The position numbers were made by a program, and so were the translations under genes. The notes beneath the pieces were generated by a model. It worked only from the letters and a program-made list of their open reading frames with translations, was not told the origin of the DNA and did not search any database. 7,120 bases of DNA, taken from NCBI GenBank assembly GCA_913050305.1, contig CAJXAS010000096.1:1-7120 (forward strand), written 5' to 3'. Every line of letters begins with the position of its first letter. Position 1 is the first letter of the stretch. Below, one piece after another: positions 1-5,902 of this stretch. Origin of the DNA: an uncultured Polaribacter sp. (GTDB taxonomy: Bacteria; Bacteroidota; Bacteroidia; Flavobacteriales; Flavobacteriaceae).

Positions 1-10
1 TCAACTTCAT
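1..10 (-). CDS. Possible first codons of the next Bat gene (batD expected)
   Basis: An ATG on the minus strand (complement of positions 8-10) lies 23 nt past the batC stop codon and reads Met-Lys-Leu before the window ends. An in-frame TAG lies four codons upstream of the ATG, so if this frame is coding it must start near here. Bacteroidota Bat operons usually continue with batD (large, signal peptide, Ig-like repeats) and batE (TPR). Only three codons are visible, so the identity is inferred purely from gene order, and the true start could lie outside the window. Confidence 0.35.
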
Positions 11-33
11 CAACTTTTTCTAAAACCGTAAAA

Positions 34-840
34 CTACCAATCTTTTTCTTGTTTTACCTTTTTACCTTTTGCTTTTTTAGCATTCATTTTCTTTTGGGTT
101 TTTTTCTCCTCATTATTTAAGCTTTCTAACAATTGTTTTACTTGCTGAGGTGTCATTTTACCGGGTTGTGGTTTTGGTTTTTGTGGTTCTTTGTTTTTAT
201 CTTTTTTAGGGTCTTGTTTTTTATCCTTGTCTTTGTCTCCTTCACCGTCTTTGTCATCGTCCTTTTTATCCTTGTCTTTTTGATCTTTGTCTTTCTTATC
301 TTTATCCTTCTGATCTTTGTCTTTGTTATCCTTATCCTTATTTTTGTCTTTGTTTTTATCGTCTTTTTTATCTTGTTTTTCTTTGTCTAATAATTGCTGT
401 GCAACGGCTAAATTATAACGAGTTTCGTCATCTATAGGATTGTTTCTTAATGCATTTTTAAAAGCATCTACAGCACCTTGATAATTTTTAGATTCCATCA
501 TGGCATTTCCTATATTATGAAATGCTTCGGCCTTAATACCTTTGTCGATTGCAGTTTTTGCAGTTAATTCATATTGAGGTATTGCTTCTTTGTAATTTTT
601 ATTCTTGTACAATGCATTTCCTAAGTTATAGGATGCCTTATCGTAATTAGAATTACTTCCCAATGCTTTTTGATAGGCTACAGAAGCATCTGTGAATTGT
701 TCTTTTTGATACAATTCATTTCCCTGACGCAGCATTTTCCTTGCAGTTCTTTGCTGTGCAATAGTATCTTTTTGTGCTGCTATTTCTTTAGATAAAAAGA
801 GCATTAAGAAAACGATAAACAGGTATTTTAATTTTTTCAT
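34..840 (-). CDS. batC: BatC-like TPR protein with Lys/Asp-rich linker
   Basis: This 268-residue protein is probably exported or anchored in the cell envelope and acts as a protein-binding scaffold for the Bat complex. Residues 1-23 form a signal peptide (Lys-rich start, then a Leu/Phe/Ile core ending near AAQ). About three tetratricopeptide repeats follow at roughly 34-67, 68-101 and 104-137, with clear pieces such as YNLGNALYKNKNYKEAI and FHNIGNAMMESKNYQGAV. Residues 153-226 are a highly charged low-complexity stretch of Lys and Asp, turning Pro/Lys-rich at 211-228. The C-terminus (about 229-268, starting MTPQQVKQLLESLNNEEKK and ending KDW) looks ordered again and resembles the C-terminal motif I recall from Bacteroidota BatC proteins. 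The ATG abuts the batB stop codon with no gap, so translation is probably coupled. BatC function is known only at the level of the operon; family assignment is strong, biochemical role is not. Confidence 0.88.
   Translation of the reverse strand: MKKLKYLFIVFLMLFLSKEIAAQKDTIAQQRTARKMLRQGNELYQKEQFTDASVAYQKALGSNSNYDKASYNLGNALYKNKNYKEAIPQYELTAKTAIDKGIKAEAFHNIGNAMMESKNYQGAVDAFKNALRNNPIDDETRYNLAVAQQLLDKEKQDKKDDKNKDKNKDKDNKDKDQKDKDKKDKDQKDKDKKDDDKDGEGDKDKDKKQDPKKDKNKEPQKPKPQPGKMTPQQVKQLLESLNNEEKKTQKKMNAKKAKGKKVKQEKDW
251..340. repeat. Imperfect 30-bp tandem repeats inside batC
   Basis: Positions 281-310 and 311-340 match at 27 of 30 bases, each starting tgatctttgtctt on the plus strand. The block at 251-280 is a more diverged copy. 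On the coding strand the unit encodes ten residues of the type DQKDKDKKDK, seen in succession at BatC residues 176-185 and 186-195. The repeat is in phase with the reading frame, so gain or loss of a unit would only change the length of the charged linker. Confidence 0.75.
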
Positions 841-1887
841 TTAATTTTTTGTTTTCTCTTCGTTAAATAAATCTGCTTTTTTCAACCATTTAGTTTTCTT
901 TTCAAACAAGAAAACATCCATAATTAAAAACAACAAACCCAATACTAAGAACCATTGAAATTGATCTTTATAGTCAGAAAACTGCTTGGTCTCAAATTCG
1001 CTTTTTTCTGCATTTGCAATAATTTCTGCAATTTCGCTTACAGGATTTTCAGTAATATTGCCATCAATATATTTGCCATTAGCGGCATCTGCAATTCCTT
1101 GTAAAACTGCTGGTTTACGTTTTGTAATTACAGTTTCACCTTTGTTATCTTTTTTATAACTATTCACAGCACCATTTACACGTATAGGAATTGGCCCACC
1201 TCTTTCTGTACCAACGCCAACAGTATAAATTTTTACACCTTCGTTTGCTAAGTTTTGCGCAACCTGCTTTGTTTCTTCTTGGTGATCTTCACCGTCAGAA
1301 ATAATAATTAAAAATCGGTTGGTTTGCTCATCATTATTATAATATGTTTTTGCTAATTCTAATGCGCCGTTAATATCTGTTCCTTGACTAGAAACCATGT
1401 CTGGATTTGCGTTTTGTAAAAACATACTAGCCGCGGCATGATCTGTAGTTATTGGTAATAACGGATATGAATTTCCTGCATAAATAATAATACCAACTCT
1501 GTCTGAACCTAATTTATTAATTATTTTAGAAATAATTTGCTTTGCTTTTTCTAACCTGTTAGGAGCAATGTCTTCTGCCAACATACTTTTAGAAACGTCT
1601 AAAGCAAAAACAACATCTACACCTTCTCTTTTAACTGTTTTTAATTTCGTTCCCATTTTTGGGTTGGTCAAAGAAATTATTAAAAAGGTAATACCCACTA
1701 ATAAAGTTACCAATTTTAAAGTAGTTTTAAAGCTAGATGAATTTGGTGCTAATTTTTTGAGTAATGTGCTATTAGAAAAGGCACGTTGTGTTCTTTTTTT
1801 CCACCATAAAACCAACAAGAAAATAACAATCATTGCTGGAACAATTGTTAGTAGATAAAAATAAATTGGTTCTTCTATTTTGTACAT
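841..1887 (-). CDS. batB: BatB-like membrane-anchored VWA-domain protein
   Basis: This 348-residue protein has two N-terminal membrane segments (about 8-28 and 57-75), a von Willebrand factor A domain (about 89-295) and a C-terminal membrane segment (about 312-328) followed by a short charged tail. The metal-ion-dependent adhesion site looks intact: DVSKS at 97-101, Thr170 in the SQGTD motif, and Asp198 in IISDGED. The GGPIPIRVNG stretch (230-239) after the fifth strand is of a kind typical of BatB and separates it from its paralogue BatA. VWA domains with an intact MIDAS bind Mg2+ and a protein partner, and in MoxR-linked systems they are thought to pass the ATPase's action to a substrate. 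It lies 27 bp after batA, and its stop codon directly abuts the batC start. The batA/batB split rests on gene order plus the GGPIP insert. Confidence 0.9.
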   Translation of the reverse strand: MYKIEEPIYFYLLTIVPAMIVIFLLVLWWKKRTQRAFSNSTLLKKLAPNSSSFKTTLKLVTLLVGITFLIISLTNPKMGTKLKTVKREGVDVVFALDVSKSMLAEDIAPNRLEKAKQIISKIINKLGSDRVGIIIYAGNSYPLLPITTDHAAASMFLQNANPDMVSSQGTDINGALELAKTYYNNDEQTNRFLIIISDGEDHQEETKQVAQNLANEGVKIYTVGVGTERGGPIPIRVNGAVNSYKKDNKGETVITKRKPAVLQGIADAANGKYIDGNITENPVSEIAEIIANAEKSEFETKQFSDYKDQFQWFLVLGLLFLIMDVFLFEKKTKWLKKADLFNEEKTKN

Positions 1888-1895
1888 TATTTTTT

Positions 1896-1912
1896 AATTG
1901 AAAGATTCAATT
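1896..1912 (-). other. Short hairpin between batA and batB
   Basis: A perfect 7-bp inverted repeat with a 3-nt loop (plus strand AATTGAA-AGA-TTCAATT) fills most of the 27-bp gap between the batA stop and the batB start. On the transcribed strand it is followed by an A-rich stretch and then the batB ATG, so it is not an intrinsic terminator for the operon. It could weakly influence batB translation initiation or mRNA processing. The stem is almost all A-T and thermodynamically weak, so chance in AT-rich DNA is possible. Confidence 0.4.
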
Positions 1913-1914
1913 TT

Positions 1915-2919
1915 TTATATAAAACTTTTGAAAATTGTATTTCTTAAAATGAATTCTAACAATAAGAATCCTAATCCTAGGAGTACAAAAACTCTAAACT
2001 TCTCTTGATAATTGTAATACTTAAACTCTTCTATTTTTGTTTTTTCTAGGGCATCAATTTCGTCATAAATTTCTTTTAAAGATTCATTGTCCGTTGCCCT
2101 AAAATATTTCCCTTCGGTTTCTGTTGCAATTTCTTGCAATAGTTTTTCATCTATTTCTACTTGTTGCTTTCTAAAATTCAGCTTGCCTGTTCTAGGGTCT
2201 TTACTCCATGGGAAATCTGCCATACCGTTCGTACCAATTCCGATGGTATACACTTTTATTTTCAACTCTTTTGCCAATTCGGTTGCCGTTCTTGGATCTA
2301 TATTACCAGAGTTATTTACACCATCTGTAAGTAAAATAATGACTTTACTTTTTGCCTTACTTTCTTTTAGTCTGTTTACACCCGAACCTAAACCCATTCC
2401 AATAGCTGTTCCACCTTCTAATTGCCCCCATTTCAATTCAGAAATTGTACGTTTCACAATTCCTTTATCACTTGTAATTGGGGTTTGGGTAAAACTTTCA
2501 CCGGCATATACCACAATACCAATTCTATCGTTTGGTCTTCTGTCTACAAAATTTACAGCTACTTTTTTAAGAGCCTCTAATCTATTTGGCTTTAAATCTC
2601 TAGCCAACATGCTAGCAGATACATCAATGGCCATTACAATATCAATCCCTTTATTCGTTTTTGTTTTCTTGCTTACAGATACATTTCTAGGTCTTGCTAG
2701 CGCAATTATAATTACAGACAAAGCAAGCAGTCTTAACAGATATAGAATTGGTTTTAATTTTGATAAAAATGAGCCACCTTTAAAACCTTTTACACTCGGC
2801 ATTGTTAAAACAGCAGTATCTTTTTTACGCATAAAGAAATGCCAAACTGCTAATAGCGGTATGAGTATTAGTAACCAGAGAAACTCAGGATTTAAAAATT
2901 CGAAATTACTCCAGTTCAT
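1915..2919 (-). CDS. batA: BatA-like membrane-anchored VWA-domain protein
   Basis: This 334-residue protein begins with the pattern of the aerotolerance-regulator N-terminal domain (FEFLNPEFLWLLILIPLL, first membrane segment about 12-30). A second membrane segment lies at about 57-76, a VWA domain at about 91-290 and a C-terminal membrane segment at about 308-325. The MIDAS residues are all present: DVSAS at 99-103, Thr171 in LEGGTAIG, and Asp199 in LLTDGVNNSG. The Asn-Asn-Ser-Gly after the last MIDAS Asp and the FPWSKDPRTGK loop (236-246) fit BatA. Its topology places the VWA domain between membrane segments 2 and 3. Its start codon lies inside the end of the upstream gene (14-bp overlap in another frame), a sign of translational coupling and fixed stoichiometry. 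The partner is presumably MoxR and the other Bat proteins; the substrate is unknown. Confidence 0.9.
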   Translation of the reverse strand: MNWSNFEFLNPEFLWLLILIPLLAVWHFFMRKKDTAVLTMPSVKGFKGGSFLSKLKPILYLLRLLALSVIIIALARPRNVSVSKKTKTNKGIDIVMAIDVSASMLARDLKPNRLEALKKVAVNFVDRRPNDRIGIVVYAGESFTQTPITSDKGIVKRTISELKWGQLEGGTAIGMGLGSGVNRLKESKAKSKVIILLTDGVNNSGNIDPRTATELAKELKIKVYTIGIGTNGMADFPWSKDPRTGKLNFRKQQVEIDEKLLQEIATETEGKYFRATDNESLKEIYDEIDALEKTKIEEFKYYNYQEKFRVFVLLGLGFLLLEFILRNTIFKSFI

Positions 2920-3823
2920 CTTCTTTTTCTGTTATTTGTTTAGGCTTTAAGTTTCCTATAATAAATTCTGCATCTCTTCTGTCGTCTTCAATTTCAATCG
3001 CTAAAGGTTTCGACTTAGCAAACTTTACTAAATCAGCTTCTTGTAATAAGTCTTTTAACTTTTTTATTGTTTCTTTTGAAGTTTCTATACTATCTGCGTT
3101 CTTAAAGTCTTTTATCATTGCTAGCACTTCATCAGTAGTATTTTCTAATGCAGGTACTTTTAATTCACGCTCAATATAGCCACGCACGATTTCTGTTAAT
3201 TCAGAGTAATATTCTTTTATTTTATTGTTTTGCCACAAGAGCTTTTCATCTAATTCATTCAACCTTAAAATTGCCTCTTCAAAAGGAGGTAAGGTTCTGT
3301 AGGTTGGCGCATCTTCGGTTTCTTTTCTTTTTCTAATTACAAACCAGTAAATCCAGAAACCTATGATCGCTAGAATTGCTAAAATGAGATATATGTAGAT
3401 TCTAAAATCATCAAAAGTATAAGGTTCTTCTTTGATAGATTTTATTGGAAATTTTTTCACTTTTAAAGTATCTATTGCAATTGTTGCTATATTTATTAAA
3501 AGAGAATCTGTTAAAAAAGCCTGATTTTTCACAAAGATTTGTTGTTGCGGAATGTAAAACGCTCCACTATCAAAGCCTGTTAATATGTATCTTCTAATGA
3601 GGCTGTTTTTAATAGTATCTATTCTTGTAGAATCGATAATCTCCAATCCCTTTAGTTGGATTTTTGGAATGATTACATTCTGAGTTTCATCTACCGAGAT
3701 TTTTAATTGAAACTGCTCACCAATTCTAATGCTGGTAGTATCAATTTCTGCCTTAACCATTGGTTTTTGCGCAAAACTTATGGTTGAAATAAATAGTAAT
3801 ATGTAGAATATTTGTTTTTTCAT
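2906..3823 (-). CDS. Bat-operon membrane protein with BatD-like N-terminal part
   Basis: This 305-residue protein has a signal peptide (1-18, ending ISFA-Q). An extracytoplasmic, strand-rich part follows at about 20-120; its SIRIGEQFQLKISV and GLEIIDSTR stretches resemble the repeat units of BatD (oxygen-tolerance family). A single membrane helix lies at about 142-164 with a positive RKRK stop. The cytoplasmic C-terminal part (about 175-290) is helical and acidic (EEAILRLNELDEKLLW; KEYYSELTEIVRGYIERELKV). It sits where many other phyla have a short DUF4381 protein, between the DUF58 gene and the VWA genes, and the helical tail is of a comparable type. I therefore infer a similar role, linking the cytosolic MoxR/DUF58 side to the extracytoplasmic side. 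It has no settled name. It starts 7 bp after the DUF58 gene, with AGGAAG about 14 nt upstream of the ATG, and overlaps batA by 14 bp. Confidence 0.82.
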   Translation of the reverse strand: MKKQIFYILLFISTISFAQKPMVKAEIDTTSIRIGEQFQLKISVDETQNVIIPKIQLKGLEIIDSTRIDTIKNSLIRRYILTGFDSGAFYIPQQQIFVKNQAFLTDSLLINIATIAIDTLKVKKFPIKSIKEEPYTFDDFRIYIYLILAILAIIGFWIYWFVIRKRKETEDAPTYRTLPPFEEAILRLNELDEKLLWQNNKIKEYYSELTEIVRGYIERELKVPALENTTDEVLAMIKDFKNADSIETSKETIKKLKDLLQEADLVKFAKSKPLAIEIEDDRRDAEFIIGNLKPKQITEKEDELE

Positions 3824-3830
3824 TTTAAGA

Positions 3831-4700
3831 CTATCTTCCTTTGTGTTTAAAATAACCTAATAATTTTTTCACGTAATTTTCATCAACCCTTGTATTTACG
3901 CTTCCCGCGCCACTTCTTTTAAACATGTTTGTGTAATAGTCTGAAAGTCTTATTGCATTTGCTTTGTAACTTGTTCTTACAGACCTTGATGCAGTATTAA
4001 TTAACTGCACATTGCCGGTTTCAGCGTCTAACATTGGCACCATTCCTAAATTAGGGATTTCGGCATCATGTTTATCATAAACTCGAATACCGGTTAAATC
4101 GTGTTTTTTTGCTGCTATTTTTAGTGTCTTTTCATAGTCATCGTCCATGAAATCTGATAACATAAAAACAATCGCTCTTTTTTTCATTACACTAGATAGA
4201 AACTTTAAAGCTGCTGCAATATTTGTTTTTTTACTTTTTGGTTTAAATTCTATGAGCTCTCTAATAATTCTTAAAACATGACTTTTACCTTTTTTAGGAG
4301 GAATGAACAACTCAATATCATCAGAAAATAAAATTAAACCAACTTTATCATTGTTTTGAGTTGCAGAAAAAGCCAATGTTGCGGCAATTTCTGTGACGGT
4401 ATCTTTTTTAAACTGTGTAGCTGTTCCAAATAATTCAGAACCAGAAATATCTACTAAAAGCATCATCGTTAATTCACGTTCTTCTTCAAAGACTTTAATA
4501 TAAGGTTCGTTGTATCGTGCGGTAACGTTCCAGTCAATTGCTCTAACATCGTCACCAAATTGGTATTGTCTTACTTCAGAAAAAGTCATACCACGTCCTT
4601 TAAAAGAGGAATGGTATTCACCTCCAAAAATATCATTAGACAAACGTTTTGTCTTAATTTCTATCTTCCGTACTTTCTTAAGTATTTCTTTTGTATCCAT
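3831..4700 (-). CDS. DUF58-domain protein, short soluble form
   Basis: This 289-residue protein carries the DUF58 signature at residues 44-57: Arg44-x-Tyr46, then Gly49-Asp50, Arg53 and Ile-Asp-Trp (55-57), followed by the NEPYIKVFEEERE segment. After it comes a VWA-like fold with what looks like a complete MIDAS: DISGS at 84-88, Thr159 in SKKTN, and Asp183 in LSDF. There is no signal peptide or membrane segment, so it is predicted cytosolic, unlike longer DUF58 proteins of about 400 residues with N-terminal helices. Genes of this family regularly follow moxR, and the products are thought to work with the ATPase. Here it is 75 bp downstream of moxR and 7 bp upstream of the BatD-like gene. The biochemical role is unknown; family assignment is firm. 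Confidence 0.9.
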   Translation of the reverse strand: MDTKEILKKVRKIEIKTKRLSNDIFGGEYHSSFKGRGMTFSEVRQYQFGDDVRAIDWNVTARYNEPYIKVFEEERELTMMLLVDISGSELFGTATQFKKDTVTEIAATLAFSATQNNDKVGLILFSDDIELFIPPKKGKSHVLRIIRELIEFKPKSKKTNIAAALKFLSSVMKKRAIVFMLSDFMDDDYEKTLKIAAKKHDLTGIRVYDKHDAEIPNLGMVPMLDAETGNVQLINTASRSVRTSYKANAIRLSDYYTNMFKRSGAGSVNTRVDENYVKKLLGYFKHKGR

Positions 4701-4775
4701 TTATTCAATTGTCAGTTAACATGTATCAATTAATAGTTTCACATTTTAAACGTATAATTGTTTTTTGATAATTGT
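4701..4775 (-). other. 75-bp gap between moxR and the DUF58 gene
   Basis: This is the only sizeable gap within an otherwise tightly packed operon. It holds two copies of ATAATTGTTT spaced 14 bp apart (4754-4763 and 4768-4777, the second running into the moxR stop codon) and a loose inverted pair AATTG/CAATT (4707-4711 and 4727-4731). I see no GC-rich hairpin with a T-run that would be a terminator, and no convincing TAnnTTTG promoter on the minus strand. It may hold an mRNA processing or stability element that separates ATPase level from the rest. Confidence 0.4.
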
Positions 4776-5765
4776 TTATGGTACTTCAATTTCATTAATA
4801 ATATCATTTATAATGTCAACAGAAGTTATATTCTCTGCTTCCGCTTCATAGGTAATACCAATTCTGTGGCGCAGTACATCATAAACCACTGCCCTAACAT
4901 CTTCTGGAATTACATATCCTCTTCGCTTAATAAAGGCATAACATTTTGCTGCTTTTGCTAAATTTATACTTCCACGAGGAGAGGCTCCAAAACTAATTAA
5001 GTCTTTTAATTTTGATAAGTTATATTTTTCTGGATAACGTGTTGCAAAAATAATATCTAGAATATATTTTTCGATTTTCTCGTCCATATATACCTCATTT
5101 GCAACTGCTCTTGCTTTTATAATTTGGGCTACAGAAACTACAGGGTTTACTGTGGCAAAGCTACCGGATAAATTCTGGCGCATAATAAGTTGCTCATCTT
5201 GTAATTTCGGATAATCAATGACTACTTTTAGCATGAATCTATCTACTTGTGCTTCTGGCAAAGGGTAGGTTCCTTCTTGTTCTACAGGGTTTTGAGTAGC
5301 CATTACTAAGAAAGGTTCATCTAATTTAAAGGTAGTGTCTCCAATAGTAATTTGGCGTTCTTGCATTGCTTCTAATAAAGCAGATTGCACTTTTGCAGGT
5401 GCTCTGTTAATCTCATCTGCCAATACAAAGTTTGCAAATATTGGACCTTTTTTAATCATGAAGTCATTTTCCTTCATGTTGTAAATCATGGTTCCAACAA
5501 CATCTGCAGGCAATAAATCTGGTGTAAACTGCACTCTACTAAAACTTGCTTGCACCGCTTTAGATAATGTATTAATTGCCAAAGTTTTTGCTAATCCAGG
5601 AACTCCTTCCAGTAAAATATGACCATTACCAATCAACCCGATTAATAAACTTTCTATCATTTGTTTTTGTCCAACAATTACTTTGTTCATTTCTAAAGTA
5701 AGAATATCTATAAAGGCACTTTCCCTTTCAATTTTCTCGTTAATTGCTCTTACATCTACATCCAT
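4776..5765 (-). CDS. moxR: MoxR-family AAA+ ATPase
   Basis: This 329-residue protein is of the usual length for MoxR ATPases. The Walker A motif GVPGLAKT is at 54-61, Walker B VLADEINRAP at 114-123 (Asp117, Glu118), sensor 1 ATQNP at 156-160, the DRF motif with Arg176 as the probable arginine finger region, and sensor 2 SPRG at 262-265. All catalytic positions appear intact. There is no membrane segment, so it is cytosolic, and family members form hexameric rings. MoxR proteins act as chaperone-like ATPases that work with VWA proteins, here DUF58, BatA and BatB, to assemble or activate a target that is not identified. It is the first gene of the operon, with a short leader: a TAGTTTTG element ends 37 bp upstream of the ATG. 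The Met at 5765 is chosen because the N-terminal helix before GQKQM is of normal length and no other start fits better. Confidence 0.93.
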   Translation of the reverse strand: MDVDVRAINEKIERESAFIDILTLEMNKVIVGQKQMIESLLIGLIGNGHILLEGVPGLAKTLAINTLSKAVQASFSRVQFTPDLLPADVVGTMIYNMKENDFMIKKGPIFANFVLADEINRAPAKVQSALLEAMQERQITIGDTTFKLDEPFLVMATQNPVEQEGTYPLPEAQVDRFMLKVVIDYPKLQDEQLIMRQNLSGSFATVNPVVSVAQIIKARAVANEVYMDEKIEKYILDIIFATRYPEKYNLSKLKDLISFGASPRGSINLAKAAKCYAFIKRRGYVIPEDVRAVVYDVLRHRIGITYEAEAENITSVDIINDIINEIEVP

Positions 5766-5801
5766 TATATATTGTATTTGGTGTTATTTTTTTTATTGAA
5801 A

Positions 5802-5809
5802 CAAAACTA
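5802..5809 (-). promoter_or_regulatory. Candidate -7 promoter element for the Bat operon
   Basis: TAGTTTTG on the minus strand matches the Bacteroidota/Flavobacterium -7 consensus TAnnTTTG. It would place the transcription start about 25-32 nt before the moxR start codon, a sensible leader length. No clear TTG or TTTG -33 element is seen 17-23 bp upstream; that space is occupied by the inverted repeat at 5813-5838. This suggests an activator-dependent or alternative promoter, or a chance match. Confidence 0.45.
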
Positions 5810-5812
5810 CAA

Positions 5813-5838
5813 TTTTAACATATTTATTTTTGTTAAAA
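5813..5838. promoter_or_regulatory. Inverted repeat, candidate shared operator
   Basis: TTTTAACA at 5813-5820 and TGTTAAAA at 5831-5838 are perfect reverse complements (8 bp) separated by 10 bp, so their centres are 18 bp apart. A further half-site-like GTTAAAG lies at 5843-5849, 11 bp (one helical turn) beyond the GTTAAAA of the right arm. The repeat overlaps the plus-strand -7 candidate and covers the upstream region of the minus-strand one, the expected place for a regulator binding site controlling both directions. No regulator is identified, and the AT-rich composition raises the chance of coincidence. Confidence 0.45.
5825..5832 (+). promoter_or_regulatory. Candidate -7 promoter element for the sigma factor gene
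   Basis: TATTTTTG fits the TAnnTTTG consensus on the plus strand, about 70 bp before the ATG at 5903. The nearest upstream TTG (5796-5798) lies 26 bp away, longer than the usual spacing of about 19 bp, so the match is incomplete. It overlaps the right arm of the inverted repeat at 5813-5838. ECF sigma genes are often autoregulated and may use a different promoter type. Confidence 0.35.
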
Positions 5839-5902
5839 GTAGGTTAAAGATGGTTCGTTATTTTTTATTACTTTTAGAGAATTATTGAGCACTAAATTTT
5901 TT

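Noticed and set aside
133..390. Plus-strand frame encoding a very hydrophobic Phe/Val/Leu-rich peptide that looks like a membrane protein
   Set aside because: It is the exact antisense of the Lys/Asp repeat of batC; AAA and GAT codons read backwards give Phe and Ile/Val, so the hydrophobic look is an artefact.
1896..1920. Hairpin plus T-run on the plus strand resembling an intrinsic terminator
   Set aside because: There is no plus-strand gene that would end here, and on the transcribed strand the hairpin is followed by A, not U. It was kept only as a hairpin.
2087..2950. Long plus-strand open frame of 287 codons antisense to batA and the end of the preceding gene
   Set aside because: The opposite strand encodes a clear VWA protein with intact motifs, and the antisense translation shows no recognisable domain. 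It is a shadow frame favoured by low stop density opposite AT-rich coding DNA.
4747..4754. TACGTTTA on the minus strand in the moxR-DUF58 gap as a possible -7 promoter element
   Set aside because: It misses the final G of TAnnTTTG and has no -33 element at the right distance; too weak to call in AT-rich DNA.
4758..4961. Small plus-strand frame antisense to the end of moxR, with Cys/Phe-rich translation
   Set aside because: It lies opposite conserved MoxR coding sequence, has no start context and no recognisable domain.
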